DNA from: Chryseobacterium bernardetii
GTDB taxonomy: Bacteria > Bacteroidota > Bacteroidia > Flavobacteriales > Weeksellaceae
Length of the DNA stretch: 64,000 nt
Reading direction: 5' to 3'
NCBI RefSeq assembly: GCF_003815975.1
Contig: NZ_CP033932.1
Coordinates: 2,833,501 to 2,897,500 of the forward strand
Positions within the stretch are counted from its first letter, which is position 1. Every line of letters starts with the position of its first letter. Both the position numbers and the translations under genes were made by a program. Below the pieces are notes generated by a model. That model was given only the letters and a program-made list of their open reading frames with translations. It made no database searches and was not told where the DNA came from. Below, piece after piece: positions 27,367 through 37,084 of this stretch.

Positions 27367-28212
27367 TTACCACGCTTCGGCCCCCTCTTCATCAGTTTCT
27401 GCCTGGAATTTTTCAAAGTTGACAACAGGATTATAAACCTGCTGTTCTTTAGCATCTGCACTATTCACCTGGCTTTTGCCAGCTTCGCTCTGCTGCCCGT
27501 GTTTCAGGATGGTAATTTTTCCGCCTGTGGTACACATCAGTTCAGAGATTTCAGTCAGGCAGCTTTTTCCCAGGATTTTTACCTTTTCATAAGGCTTTTG
27601 CCATTTTCCTGCAGCTGCATAAGCACAGGGAAGATATCCGCCGGCAGTAGGCTTAAGCTTACACTGTCCAAAAGGCTGAGCAGGAGGATCAAGCTGTATA
27701 TCATCTTCCGTTACGGCAAGATAGTCTGCCTCACCTTCCTTATTATTCCAATAATGTTTTTGCTGGCTGGTTACCTTGAATTTAGGGAATTTGAAACCCT
27801 GGTTGCATTGCACGGTTCCTTTCTGGATAACAAAGTATTTTCCTTCATGAGGACCGGAACTGCCCTCATCATCTTTATCTTCCTTTTCTTCTTTTTTTTC
27901 CTGTTTTTGTTCTGCTTTTCCTGTTGACGGACTTTCACCGGGTTGTTCTTCTGAAGAAGATCCTTCGTTCATTACCTCATCTGTAGTTTCTTCCGGGAAA
28001 GCAGCAGGGGAGGATTGGGATTCCTTTTCTTCAGCCATAAACTGAGAATCTTCCGGAATGATAATTTTCTTTCCCGGAACAGGTTCCTGCATAACATCTT
28101 CCTGTGCGCAGTGGAGATTATGATAGGTTTTTAGGATGTCTTCGTTTTTCAGCTTAAACTGCTGAGCAAGTGAACTGAAGCTATCACCCTGCTGTATGAT
28201 ATAATTTTTCAT
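27367..28212 (-). CDS. LysM plus PAAR-like (DUF4280-like) protein
   Basis: A 281-residue protein. Residues 1-55 are a LysM domain (YIIQQGDSFSSLAQQFKLKN). An acidic, Lys/Glu-rich linker follows (residues 65-125). The C-terminal half resembles DUF4280 PAAR-like spike-tip proteins: FVIQKGTVQCNQGFKFPKF, FGQCKLKPTAGGYLPC, and LTEISELMCTTGGKITI. Such tips cap contractile injection or type VI spikes and carry effectors. It lies between the LysM protein and the lysozyme/M23 effector with gaps of 1 and 18 bases, so all are one operon. Confidence 0.8.
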   Translation of the reverse strand: MKNYIIQQGDSFSSLAQQFKLKNEDILKTYHNLHCAQEDVMQEPVPGKKIIIPEDSQFMAEEKESQSSPAAFPEETTDEVMNEGSSSEEQPGESPSTGKAEQKQEKKEEKEDKDDEGSSGPHEGKYFVIQKGTVQCNQGFKFPKFKVTSQQKHYWNNKEGEADYLAVTEDDIQLDPPAQPFGQCKLKPTAGGYLPCAYAAAGKWQKPYEKVKILGKSCLTEISELMCTTGGKITILKHGQQSEAGKSQVNSADAKEQQVYNPVVNFEKFQAETDEEGAEAW

Positions 28213-28213
28213 A

Positions 28214-29239
28214 TTATCCTTGTGTTATTGTGATGGTGTGTTGTTGAACTGATTCTGCTTCACGCGAGAGGTTTATACTGCCGTAGGCGCGAATAAGATT
28301 TTTATTTTTCCTGTGGGTGGTGTATTTAATGATAATTTCTCCTGAAACAGGGTTTTCAGGCGGTTGGTTATTTTTATATCCTGTTTTGAGTTCCTGCAGA
28401 CTGTAAAATTCTATATTGTTTCCTGTTAAGGTGGTTATGATATGATCTTGATCTTCATTTTCATGCTCAATTTCCATATTGCATGAGACCGAAAAGGAGT
28501 TGGATAGAAAATAAAATGATTCTGTCCAGTTCGTTTTCTTATGAAACCAATCCATTTTAGGAAATAAGGTCTGAAATAACAAGGTACTCCGGAACTGTTG
28601 CAGGAAAAACTGCTCATCTGCAATATTCCTTTCGAAAGTATCCATGTATTTTTCGGATATTTGTCCGATAAAGAAGTCTTCAAGGCCCTTACGGTTTTCA
28701 GCAAATGTCTCCGTTATCTTTTTATGATCTGCAAGCCCGGTAATTTTACCTGAATCACTTAGGGTAAAATCAATTGGCATGATGCTTTTCATGCAGGCAA
28801 GGGAAAGCTCACTTATTTTACTTTCCGGAGTTTCACCATTGGTTTTGAAATGATCCTGACGGTAAGAAGTGGTATAAATATTTTTATTTTGGTCTTTACG
28901 AAAATCAAGACTAATCCTATAATCTATTGTTAAAGATTTTTCAAACGGGCTTTCAAAAGTTTCAGAGACCTGATAGGTCTTTGCAAAAAATGAAGCTGAC
29001 AGCCGTAAAGGGGGAAGTGTATTTCTTCTTTCATAATCCTTTTGTTTTTCGGTTGTAATATGGATGGGAACAAAAATGCTTTTCACTTCATTAAGATGCT
29101 CAAACCATATCCGGTCTATTTTTTGACAATGGGAATTATGAAATAGTTTAAGTTCTTCTCCCGTTATGCCTAACCGGGAAGCAATGGAATTCAGGGTATC
29201 ACCGTTACGAACCTTATATTCTAAAAAATCAATTTCCAT
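28214..29239 (-). CDS. LysM-domain protein of effector operon
   Basis: A 341-residue protein starting with a LysM domain (EYKVRNGDTLNSIASRLGI). The rest is unrecognised, with strands and a region DRIWFEHLNEVKSIFVPIH; no signal peptide is present. It is the first gene of the minus-strand effector operon, and may be an adaptor or chaperone that loads the PAAR-like tip. The Bacteroidota type VI (T6SSiii) or extracellular contractile systems use such LysM-bearing tip proteins, but no structural genes of such systems occur in this window. Confidence 0.7.
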   Translation of the reverse strand: MEIDFLEYKVRNGDTLNSIASRLGITGEELKLFHNSHCQKIDRIWFEHLNEVKSIFVPIHITTEKQKDYERRNTLPPLRLSASFFAKTYQVSETFESPFEKSLTIDYRISLDFRKDQNKNIYTTSYRQDHFKTNGETPESKISELSLACMKSIMPIDFTLSDSGKITGLADHKKITETFAENRKGLEDFFIGQISEKYMDTFERNIADEQFFLQQFRSTLLFQTLFPKMDWFHKKTNWTESFYFLSNSFSVSCNMEIEHENEDQDHIITTLTGNNIEFYSLQELKTGYKNNQPPENPVSGEIIIKYTTHRKNKNLIRAYGSINLSREAESVQQHTITITQG

Positions 29240-29374
29240 CCAGAGTGAATTATAGTATAAAGCTATAAAAAAACTAAAATTGAAATTAATTTTCAGGATT
29301 AAATTTTAAAAATTGTAGTAAAACTACGACAAAGGATTCTTCAGGATTTGATTTCAGTCTATGAAAAGATTTAA

Positions 29375-29382
29375 TAATTTTG
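29375..29382 (+). promoter_or_regulatory. -7 box TAATTTTG
   Basis: TAATTTTG about 52 bases upstream of the start at 29435, with TTTG at 29347-29350 as a rather distant -33 candidate. Confidence 0.45.
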
Positions 29383-29434
29383 TGGGAATGAAATGCCTAA
29401 ATGATGCTAAGCTTTCCACTCTAAACATAATGGT

Positions 29435-30085
29435 ATGAAAAATAAATGTTTACAGATTTCCCTGATGATATTGTTAACTTCCCATTTGGGATATGCCGCA
29501 AAGTTCTTTCATCAAAATTCAGAATTTCCTGTAATAAAAAAGGATACGGTAAGGATTAAGGAAAGCCTTAATGAGGAAGATATTGAAGCTAATGAATATC
29601 TGAAAGACCGGTTGAAACCTATTCAGGCTAATTTTAAGAGAATCAATTCTATAGCTAAATGGACTTCCATCAAAAAGAAAAGTATTGAAGGAGAGTCTGC
29701 CGAAGGCGGGGAGGCAACCTATTATTATAAAAATAACCGTCTGGAAAAGATTATGGCCAGACATTACGGAGAAACCGGGCAGTCTCTGATTGAATACTAC
29801 CTGCTCAACGGAAAGCTATCTTTTGTTTTTGAAAAAGATTACCAGTATAATCGTCCGCTTTTCTATGATGCTAAGGCCATGAAGGAAAATAATGATACGG
29901 AAGCTTTTGATTTTGAAAAATCAGAGATCACTGAAACCAGAAATTATTTTGAAGGCGGATCCCTGCTGCATATTGTTAACAGTCAGGATTGTGGAGCTCC
30001 TTTCAGCAGAAATTATATGAAAGAGCAGGATAAAAGCTTAAAAGATGATTTTAAAAGGCTTCTTAAGCTTGAGAAAGAAAAGTAA
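29435..30085 (+). CDS. Secreted protein of unknown function
   Basis: A 216-residue protein with a signal peptide ending near LGYAAK. A mid-part reads EGGEATYYYKNNRLEKIMARHYGE and SLIEYYLLNGKLSFVFEKD, a pattern seen in small secreted Flavobacteriia proteins; I cannot name the family. Late residues are highly charged. It is divergent from the effector operon and is not obviously part of it. Confidence 0.7.
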   Translation: MKNKCLQISLMILLTSHLGYAAKFFHQNSEFPVIKKDTVRIKESLNEEDIEANEYLKDRLKPIQANFKRINSIAKWTSIKKKSIEGESAEGGEATYYYKNNRLEKIMARHYGETGQSLIEYYLLNGKLSFVFEKDYQYNRPLFYDAKAMKENNDTEAFDFEKSEITETRNYFEGGSLLHIVNSQDCGAPFSRNYMKEQDKSLKDDFKRLLKLEKEK

Positions 30086-30240
30086 TTATTTTTATCTCAC
30101 TGTATAATCACATCGATATATTTTAAATTATAAAGTGAATTACATTGCTACGGTTTTAAGTAATAATAAAAACTAAAAGTAACTTCCAGCTTCCATCTTA
30201 TTAAACTTAAATATTTAAATCTTTTGGTTAAGAATTGGGT

Positions 30241-30777
30241 TTATTTTGCCTCTTTAATAAGGGAAAGACGTTCTTCAACCTCTTTAATCTTATTGATCCA
30301 GTAATTGATACCTTCCTGATTTGTCACCGTTTCTTTAAAGGCATTGCGGTTAACAGTCCATAGTTTGGAGCCATTTCTTTGATATTCAATTTCACGTTCT
30401 CTTTTCGTTTCCGGCTCTATACGGTATCTCCAATAGACTAATGAGCGCATATATTCTGCCCGTATTTTTTCAAGATATTGAATAATGGCTTTGCGGTCCT
30501 GCGGAATGTATCCTGGCCCGGAACAGCCACATGAATGAAAAGTAATTCCTACAGTATAAAGATCCCGGATATGTGCCCACTGTTTATGGTCATTTTTTGC
30601 CGGCGATTCAAAGTCCAGCCCCATATTGGCCATCAGATTGCCACATTCGGGGCACTTGGCTTCTACGGAAACCTGGGCTTCTCTGTCTACATCTTTTAAA
30701 ACACGACGTTTGAAGGTTTTCTGACAGTTGAAACAGGCATAATGACATTTGTAAACCATCATGGCATATCGGCACAT
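30241..30777 (-). CDS. Zinc-ribbon protein of unknown function
   Basis: A 178-residue protein. The first 50 residues hold four cysteines in two CxxC pairs (CFNCQKTFKRRV, CPECGNL), so a zinc ribbon. A second Cys cluster FHSCGCSGPGYIPQD lies in the middle, followed by a long helical part rich in Arg and Glu (IEPETKREREIEYQRN, INKIKEVEERLSLIKEAK). Cytoplasmic. Role unknown; nucleic-acid or protein binding is possible. Confidence 0.7.
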   Translation of the reverse strand: MCRYAMMVYKCHYACFNCQKTFKRRVLKDVDREAQVSVEAKCPECGNLMANMGLDFESPAKNDHKQWAHIRDLYTVGITFHSCGCSGPGYIPQDRKAIIQYLEKIRAEYMRSLVYWRYRIEPETKREREIEYQRNGSKLWTVNRNAFKETVTNQEGINYWINKIKEVEERLSLIKEAK

Positions 30778-30820
30778 AGTTAATCTTTTGTTTTTTGTAG
30801 TTATTAATTATTTTTCTTCC

Positions 30821-31027
30821 TCATAGCTGAACCCCATAAAGCTGCTGGACTTCAACTTCTATTGCCTTGAAATAATACCAAAAATATCCGGTTTTCACAT
30901 CCCACCTATTTTGATATTTTTCTTTATAAAAATCAGTCTCTTTCAGCTGATTCAGCAGTAATCCTTTGTACAGCTGAGTATCGAAGCCAATCAATTTCAG
31001 AGTTCCATTTTCATTGTTAACCAGCAT
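30821..31027 (-). CDS. Small protein of unknown function
   Basis: 68 residues from ATG 31027 (a GTG two codons earlier is possible). It contains GTLKLIGFDTQLYKGLLLN and ends WYYFKAIEVEVQQLYGVQL. No domain recognised; the composition is typical of real protein. It lies downstream of the CPA2 antiporter's opposite end with no shared signals. Confidence 0.55.
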   Translation of the reverse strand: MLVNNENGTLKLIGFDTQLYKGLLLNQLKETDFYKEKYQNRWDVKTGYFWYYFKAIEVEVQQLYGVQL

Positions 31028-31121
31028 ATTCACAAAAATTGAAGCTATAAATATACCCGTTTTTTCTTTACAGACAACGAATAAAATTTACAGCTTCCAG
31101 TAGAAATAGAAAATATCGGTG

Positions 31122-33404
31122 TTACGGATTGGATATAATTAATGTTGATGGAATATCAGAGAGCCATAGACTCTTCGTATCGATCAGGTTTTTCCAGCTT
31201 TTGCTGCTGATGAGCATCAGATCCTGAGAATTCAGAAATTCTTTTTCAATTTTTTTCTCGTTATATAAAGTGATGTGGTTAGGTGCAACCTGTTCAATGC
31301 TTCGGATCAGCTCTTTCACTTCAATATTGTTACGGATCTGTCCTGCAGCATCCAAAATAATGATCTGAGAATTATTGTTGTTAATCAGTCTTTTTGCATA
31401 TTCAAGAAGATAAAAATCACTCAGATTAAAGATCGGAACAAATACCTTATCTGCAGCTGTAAAATCCTTTTCTACCAGCACACCCACAGGAATATTGGTT
31501 TTATCCAGGATCTGTAAGGTAAAATCGTCAAAAGGGGAGTTGTTGAAGATATTTCCTTTTCCTTTTACCGTGTTCAAAAGTTTTTCAGGGTTAATAATCT
31601 TGGTGGTAAAACCTAATAATCTTCCTAATAAACTTCCTTCATACATAGATTTTCCAAGCATAATAAGCAGGAGATCATAATGACCTTTGTTGGTAATGCT
31701 GGTAAGATCATTTTCTATATCAGTAGAGGCTTTAAAAAGGGTTGTGACTTCCAGGTTGAGTTCATGCGATTTCTCAATGACATTCTGGAACTGGGATTCT
31801 TCATATTCATTCATATCATAGGCATGCAGCTCATTTACCGGAGCAATATTCATAGCGGTGATGCTTTTATTCCCATTCATTTTATGCGTGAAATCATGTG
31901 CCAGTTTCAATAGTGTACTTCCGGATTCCGGTTTGTCAAAAGATAGCAATACCCTGTATTTCGAATCGTTGGCAGGATCAACGGGTTCCCCTTCATCCTT
32001 TTTAGATTTGAAAATAAAATTAATAAAATCTAAAGCCGGACCTGTCATAAAAGTAGTGAACAAGGCCATAATTACAAGCATTGCAAAGATTTCAGGGCCT
32101 AATACCCCAAGGTCATATCCAATATTCAGGACGATAAGCTCCATTAAACCTCTGGTATTCATGAGAGCACCTATAGTTAAGCTGTCTTTCCAGTTTATTC
32201 CGACAAACTTTGCGGTGAGGGCGCTTCCTGCAAATTTTCCAATAACGGCCGTTAGAATAATAAATCCGGCGGTCATCCAGAGGTGGCTGTCATTCAGTAA
32301 GCCGATTTGAGTACGAAGTCCCGTAAAAACAAAGAATAAAGGAAGGAGGAGTACTAATGCCACATCTTCTACTTTATCAATAAACAAAGTACGGAATTTA
32401 GTATTTTCCGGCATGATGGCTCCAGCCATAAACGCTCCGAATAAAGCGTGGATTCCGATTACCTCGGTAATATACGATGACAAGATCAAGGTCAGGAAGA
32501 AAATAGCCACCATCGGTTTGCTGATCGTACTTTTTCCAGCCTGAAGATCCCCGATTCTTTTCAGGAACGGTCTTACGATTTTAATCATCAGAAATACATA
32601 AGCAACTGCCATAATGATAACATAGATGGAACTTGTAAAAGAACCTGCTTTTACGATAGCAATTACAGCTGCAAGAATACACCAGGCCGTAATATCATCT
32701 GCCGCAGCACAGGTAATAACGATGGTTCCAAGCTTGGTTTTCTGAAGATTTCTTTCCTGAACGATTCTTGCCAATACCGGAAAGGCCGTAATACTCATAG
32801 AAATGGCTATAAATAAAGCAAAAGAAGTAAACTGAATACCCGCAGGTGAAAATTCCTGATAAATAAAATAAGATAATCCGATTCCGAGAGCAAAAGGAAT
32901 GATGATGCTGGCATGGCTTATCACTACAGCATCATGTGCTTTCTTTCTTAAAACACTCAGATCCAGCTCCATTCCTACAATGTACATGAATAGAATGAGT
33001 CCTATCTGGCTCAGGAACTGTAAGTTTCCTAATGATTCTTTAGGAAAAAGAAATGCTGAAAATTCAGGAAAATACATTCCTACAAGAGAAGGTCCCAAAA
33101 CAATCCCCGCAATCATTTCTCCAATTACAGAAGGCTGTTTGATCTTCATACAGATCCATCCGAACAGCCTTGCTGTGAGAATAATGGTAACAATCTGCGC
33201 CAGTAATAATGCTAAAGGGTGGTGGAGATTCGTTTTAAATGATTCCTGGAAGTTGTCCCAGGTAGATCCGGTACTTGTTTTAGTAACAATATTCTCCTTG
33301 ATCTCCAATGTCTGCCCTTCAATAATAAAGAAGTACATCAGACAGGAAAAGACCGCTATGGTAATAATGTAGAAAATTAAATTTCTGTATTTCCCCCAAT
33401 TCAT
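31122..33404 (-). CDS. CPA2-type cation/proton antiporter with Usp-like C-terminus
   Basis: A 760-residue membrane protein. An N-terminal helix is followed by about 12 transmembrane helices of the Na+/H+ exchanger fold: QPSVIGEMIAGIVLGPSLVG, MYIVGMELDL, SITAFPVLARIVQERNL, AAADDITAW (the two acidic transport residues), ALFGAFMAGAIMP, and NTRGLMELIVLNIGYDLG. The last 300 residues are soluble and look like a universal-stress-like domain pair rather than the TrkA-N of KefB. Monovalent cation homeostasis is the likely role. Confidence 0.88.
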   Translation of the reverse strand: MNWGKYRNLIFYIITIAVFSCLMYFFIIEGQTLEIKENIVTKTSTGSTWDNFQESFKTNLHHPLALLLAQIVTIILTARLFGWICMKIKQPSVIGEMIAGIVLGPSLVGMYFPEFSAFLFPKESLGNLQFLSQIGLILFMYIVGMELDLSVLRKKAHDAVVISHASIIIPFALGIGLSYFIYQEFSPAGIQFTSFALFIAISMSITAFPVLARIVQERNLQKTKLGTIVITCAAADDITAWCILAAVIAIVKAGSFTSSIYVIIMAVAYVFLMIKIVRPFLKRIGDLQAGKSTISKPMVAIFFLTLILSSYITEVIGIHALFGAFMAGAIMPENTKFRTLFIDKVEDVALVLLLPLFFVFTGLRTQIGLLNDSHLWMTAGFIILTAVIGKFAGSALTAKFVGINWKDSLTIGALMNTRGLMELIVLNIGYDLGVLGPEIFAMLVIMALFTTFMTGPALDFINFIFKSKKDEGEPVDPANDSKYRVLLSFDKPESGSTLLKLAHDFTHKMNGNKSITAMNIAPVNELHAYDMNEYEESQFQNVIEKSHELNLEVTTLFKASTDIENDLTSITNKGHYDLLLIMLGKSMYEGSLLGRLLGFTTKIINPEKLLNTVKGKGNIFNNSPFDDFTLQILDKTNIPVGVLVEKDFTAADKVFVPIFNLSDFYLLEYAKRLINNNNSQIIILDAAGQIRNNIEVKELIRSIEQVAPNHITLYNEKKIEKEFLNSQDLMLISSKSWKNLIDTKSLWLSDIPSTLIISNP

Positions 33405-33514
33405 GATTCCTAATATTTTGATGCAAAGTTGGTAAGAATAAATTGAGATTAAAATACCTTCTTTTTAAAATGTAATGAATATGGTAAAAAATGTAATAAA
33501 AATCTCAATAGAGA

Positions 33515-33552
33515 AAAAACTCTCGCAGATTGTGCAGATAACGCAGATTTTT
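33515..33552 (+). repeat. Dispersed repeat, copy 1
   Basis: ACTCTCGCAGATTGTGCAGATAACGCAGATT recurs in reverse orientation at 42656-42691. It is flanked by A and T runs. It may form a hairpin-free dispersed element common in these genomes. Confidence 0.7.
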
Positions 33553-33567
33553 ATAGATTTATCAATG

Positions 33568-34278
33568 CTATTTTGTAAACAGCTCCATTAATGAACTTTT
33601 GTAAGCATCACCAATCTGGAGCTTAAGGAAATGATCATCTTCAGCAGGAATAGTAGTAATAATTTCGTTGGTTCCCAATACCTTAATGGAAGATAATGCA
33701 ATGATCTCTTTTTTATTAACCTGTGCAAAATCTTTGGATGGAAGCATTTCCAGAAGGGTTTTAAAATTAAGATTCTTTAAAACGATCGTGGTTCCGTCAT
33801 TGAGAATAATATCCTTATCGCGGCTGTCAATTTCTGAAGTTTTGATGTAAGCAATTTGTTCCGTTAAAATAACGGTTTTCCCGATGTTGCTGTTCCACTC
33901 AATAAAGGGTTTCTTCTGAGTGGTACTGATCTGTTCCTTGGCCTTTTCAAAAGCCTGGATCAGGCGCTCTTTTTTGACCGGCTTTCGTACATAATCAACC
34001 ACATTCAGGTCGAAGGCTTCTGCCGCATATTCTTTATAAGCGGTAGTGAAGATGATTTTTTTGGAACCGGAGATGATTTCTGCGACCTGAAGCCCAGTCA
34101 TTCCCGGCATTTCAATGTCCAGGATGCATAGATTACAGTCCAGGGAATCAATTTCATTCAGGAAGATTTTAGGATCATTGAATGCTTTTATCACTTCTAC
34201 ATCGTCAATCTGTTCGCATAGAAGTTTCAAATAGCTGATGGCTAATAATTCATCATCCAGAATAACGCATTTTATCAT
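33568..34278 (-). CDS. LytTR-family response regulator
   Basis: A 236-residue protein with an N-terminal receiver domain (CVILDDELLAIS, acidic pocket; LDIEMPGMTG with phospho-Asp; IIFTTAYKEYAAEAF; VRKPVKKERL) and a C-terminal LytTR DNA-binding domain (IAYIKTSEIDSRD, FAQVNKKEIIALSSI). It overlaps the upstream histidine kinase by 26 bases, so the two form a two-component operon. Such LytTR regulators control cell-envelope and fatty-acid or competence genes. Confidence 0.92.
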   Translation of the reverse strand: MIKCVILDDELLAISYLKLLCEQIDDVEVIKAFNDPKIFLNEIDSLDCNLCILDIEMPGMTGLQVAEIISGSKKIIFTTAYKEYAAEAFDLNVVDYVRKPVKKERLIQAFEKAKEQISTTQKKPFIEWNSNIGKTVILTEQIAYIKTSEIDSRDKDIILNDGTTIVLKNLNFKTLLEMLPSKDFAQVNKKEIIALSSIKVLGTNEIITTIPAEDDHFLKLQIGDAYKSSLMELFTK

Positions 34279-35026
34279 AGAATTCTCCTAAATTGATTTT
34301 TAATTCTGCAGTGAAGATACCGTTTTTTGAACTTTTTTCCAGGTGGTAATGGCTGTTGTAGATCATTTTTAATCTTTGATCCAGAGACTGGCTTCCAAAA
34401 CCGCTTTTTTCCTTTTCCAGACTATTTTTTAAAGAAGCTTTATTGCTTACTTTCATGGTAAATACTCTGCTTTCCAGTTCTATAAAAATGGAAATGAAGG
34501 AATCCTGAGCCAGAAAATCAGTATGTTTAAAAGCATTTTCAATAAGATCAACGGAAATAAGCGGGGCAAAAACCTTTTCTTCATAGATAGAATCCGTTTT
34601 ATCGATCTTGAATTTGATCCTGAAGTCGAAGAGAGGATTCACCTTAATTTTATTGATCTCAATAAGGCTTAATGCGAAGTTGAGTTCTTCTTTTGGGCTT
34701 ACGTATTTATTGTTGCTTTCGTATAAAATATAATCCAGCACATTCGCCAGCTTATCCAGAGACATATAGGTCTGATAAGCGTGGGACTGAACAGAGTTAA
34801 GGATATTTTTAAAAAGATGCGGATTCAGTTTGGTTCCTATATGCTCCAGACGGACCTCATTCAGTCTTTGTTCTATAATTTTGTTGGCTTCTGAAAGCTT
34901 GGTATTTTTCTGTTTAAGCTTCTGGTTTTGACTAAACAGATAAATACCTGTTGTAAGGAAAAAGAAAATGGCAAACACTCCGATGAATATCAGATAATCA
35001 TGAATCATGTAGTAATTGCCTTCCAT
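34253..35026 (-). CDS. LytS/YehU-like sensor histidine kinase
   Basis: A 257-residue protein with one N-terminal transmembrane helix (IHDYLIFIGVFAIFFFLTTG), a coiled-coil (KQKNTKLSEANKIIEQRL), and a His_kinase domain: HIGTKLNPHLFKNILNSVQS with the phospho-His, NALKHT-type NAFKHTDF, and GFGSQSLDQRLKMIY. It is short, with no periplasmic sensor domain. It overlaps the LytTR regulator gene; together they are a complete two-component system. Confidence 0.9.
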   Translation of the reverse strand: MEGNYYMIHDYLIFIGVFAIFFFLTTGIYLFSQNQKLKQKNTKLSEANKIIEQRLNEVRLEHIGTKLNPHLFKNILNSVQSHAYQTYMSLDKLANVLDYILYESNNKYVSPKEELNFALSLIEINKIKVNPLFDFRIKFKIDKTDSIYEEKVFAPLISVDLIENAFKHTDFLAQDSFISIFIELESRVFTMKVSNKASLKNSLEKEKSGFGSQSLDQRLKMIYNSHYHLEKSSKNGIFTAELKINLGEFYDKMRYSG

Positions 35027-35044
35027 ATACTTGTTTTTTTGAAA

Positions 35045-35416
35045 CTATCTTAGCTTCTTAAGTGCGTTTATCGTTACGGTTTCCTCACACTTTTCAAAAG
35101 TGATCTCGTAAGACGGATTTTTTTCAGGATACGTCAGAAGATAGTCAGGACATGGCTTCTTTTGTGCATGACTTCTGTCGAAATCCACTTTCCCGTTGGT
35201 GATGATGCTGTCTTTTACAAACTTTTCATCAATTTTATAAGTAGCCATAGCAGCTTTAGCTTCATCAGAATATTTGAATTCTTTAGAAAGAGATTCAGCA
35301 ATTACTCTGCTGTTAGGTAGATAACCACTGCAGCTTGCGCCTTTTTTGTTTAATATAAAAAATACGATAAGCAGCCCCGGAACGAAGCCTATTGCATAAA
35401 ATTTAAGTTTTTTCAT
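35045..35416 (-). CDS. DUF4258-like small membrane-anchored protein
   Basis: A 123-residue protein with an N-terminal hydrophobic segment (FVPGLLIVFFILN) followed by a cytoplasmic or periplasmic domain with SCSGYLPNSRVIAESLSK and FDRSHAQKKPCPDYLL. I associate this with DUF4258-like proteins of Bacteroidota, moderately sure. It starts one base after the alanine dehydrogenase stop, so is co-transcribed with it. Role unknown. Confidence 0.6.
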   Translation of the reverse strand: MKKLKFYAIGFVPGLLIVFFILNKKGASCSGYLPNSRVIAESLSKEFKYSDEAKAAMATYKIDEKFVKDSIITNGKVDFDRSHAQKKPCPDYLLTYPEKNPSYEITFEKCEETVTINALKKLR

Positions 35417-36607
35417 TTAGAAAATTAAAAGATTGATATCGTGGTACGTAAGTCCGAAACGGTCACAGATGATCTTTTTAGTATGTCTTCCTTTATACAT
35501 ATATAAGCTCTGCTTCATTTCATTTTTGCGGATCAGCATGTTTTCAAAGCCGCCCTCTTCGTCATAATTTAAAATATAGGAAAGGAAGAAATTTGAGATA
35601 GCCTTTGTAGTGGTTCTCGGCATTCTTGAAGTAAGATTCGGAAGTCCGCAGTGGATTACACCATGCTTGATAACATAAGGATCTTCCATGGTGGTTAACT
35701 CCGAGGTTTCAATAACCTTGCCGTTGTCTATGGTAATATCGATAATAACACTGCCTTTTTTCATTTTCATCACCATATCCTCAGTCACAATAGGGGTCAT
35801 ATTTAATCTTGGAAGCGCTCCAATCACTACATCAGCACGTCTTAAGCTTTTGCTGAGTTCTTTAGGATCGATGATGGAAGTAGGCACACGGCTGTCTACC
35901 ATGGTATGAAGCCTTCTTAATTTTGATAATGAGTTGTCGAAAACTTTTACACTTGCCCCTAAACCGATAGCGGCTTTGGTGGCGAATTCACCTACAATCC
36001 CAGCTCCAAGGACCACTACTTCAGCAGGTCTTACCCCTGTAATTCCACCAAGCATTAACCCATTGGAAAGCGCTAATAATTCTGAAGCATATAAAATAGA
36101 AACAGTTCCTGCAATTTCACCGATTAATCTTACCAATGCAAGCTGTTTGTATTCATCCACGATAAATTCAAAGGCAATGGCATTTATTTTTTTCTCTGCA
36201 AGTTTAAGGAAGTATTCCTTGTCTCTGAGGTTGATCTGAAGTGCTGAAACCATATATGTATTAGGCTTCATATAATCTATTTCATCCAGAGTAGGAGGGT
36301 TGATCTTCAGGATCAGATCCTGCCCGAATGCTTCTTTAGGATCATTGGTAATTTTTGCCCCAGATTCGGAATATTGTAAATCTGTAAAAAATGAACCCTG
36401 TCCGGCCCCGGATTCTATGATAATCTCATGGCCGTGCTCTACCAATACCTGTACGGCGTCCGGAGTAATGCAGGTTCTCCTTTCGTTAAGACAGGTCTCC
36501 TTAGGAATTCCAATACTGAATTGTTTTCCTTTCTTTATAACCTCCAATTTTTCCTCTTTCGGCATCAATTCTTCTTCTGTGAAAGGAGTAAAAATATTTG
36601 TACTCAT
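35417..36607 (-). CDS. ald: Alanine dehydrogenase
   Basis: A 396-residue enzyme interconverting L-alanine and pyruvate with NAD. Motifs: IGIPKETCLNERR N-terminus, SGAGQGSFF, LILKINPP, ITGVRPAEVVVLGAGIVGEFA (Rossmann nucleotide site), and VIIDITID. Its N-terminus carries an extra ~30-residue acidic piece (TPFTEEELMPKEEKLEVIKKG), common in Bacteroidota versions. First gene of a short operon with the DUF4258-like protein. Confidence 0.93.
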   Translation of the reverse strand: MSTNIFTPFTEEELMPKEEKLEVIKKGKQFSIGIPKETCLNERRTCITPDAVQVLVEHGHEIIIESGAGQGSFFTDLQYSESGAKITNDPKEAFGQDLILKINPPTLDEIDYMKPNTYMVSALQINLRDKEYFLKLAEKKINAIAFEFIVDEYKQLALVRLIGEIAGTVSILYASELLALSNGLMLGGITGVRPAEVVVLGAGIVGEFATKAAIGLGASVKVFDNSLSKLRRLHTMVDSRVPTSIIDPKELSKSLRRADVVIGALPRLNMTPIVTEDMVMKMKKGSVIIDITIDNGKVIETSELTTMEDPYVIKHGVIHCGLPNLTSRMPRTTTKAISNFFLSYILNYDEEGGFENMLIRKNEMKQSLYMYKGRHTKKIICDRFGLTYHDINLLIF

Positions 36608-36676
36608 CCTTAAATTAAATTATGTCTTACAGATTGTTATTTTAATACTGAATTAATAAGCAAAGATACATAATAT

Positions 36677-37084
36677 TTACTCGAATGAAACTTCTCTGTT
36701 TTCACCCGTATTCACAATACTCATTGTGTGGTAGTTGAGCCCGTAGAGCTCTTCCTCATATACTTCCGGCCACTCAATGATGCACAAAAAAGAATTGTCA
36801 AGATATTCTTCAATACCAATATCATACACTTCTTCGATGTTTTTTAAGCGGTAAAGATCAAAATGGAATACTTTCCCTTTGGGAGTATTGTATTCATTAA
36901 CGATGGAATAAGTAGGAGAGCTTACTTCATCCGTACTTCCCAGATTTTTAAGTAAGATTTGGGAGAAAGTGGTCTTTCCTGCACCCAGATTTCCTTTTAA
37001 TAAAAGGATATTATGTTGTAATTGAGGAAGAATGCTGTCAACAACTTCCTGCCAGTCTTCAATTGTATGTATAGTGAACTGCAT
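36677..37084 (-). CDS. tsaE: tRNA threonylcarbamoyladenosine biosynthesis ATPase TsaE
   Basis: A 135-residue P-loop ATPase of the t6A tRNA modification complex with TsaB and TsaD. I chose ATG 37084 (MQFTIHTIEDW); the TTG at 37102 adds six residues. Walker A is LKGNLGAGKTTFSQ; other family marks are SSPTYSIVNEY, HFDLYRLKN and IIEWPEVY. It is encoded alone, with a GA-rich gap upstream of it. Confidence 0.93.
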   Translation of the reverse strand: MQFTIHTIEDWQEVVDSILPQLQHNILLLKGNLGAGKTTFSQILLKNLGSTDEVSSPTYSIVNEYNTPKGKVFHFDLYRLKNIEEVYDIGIEEYLDNSFLCIIEWPEVYEEELYGLNYHTMSIVNTGENREVSFE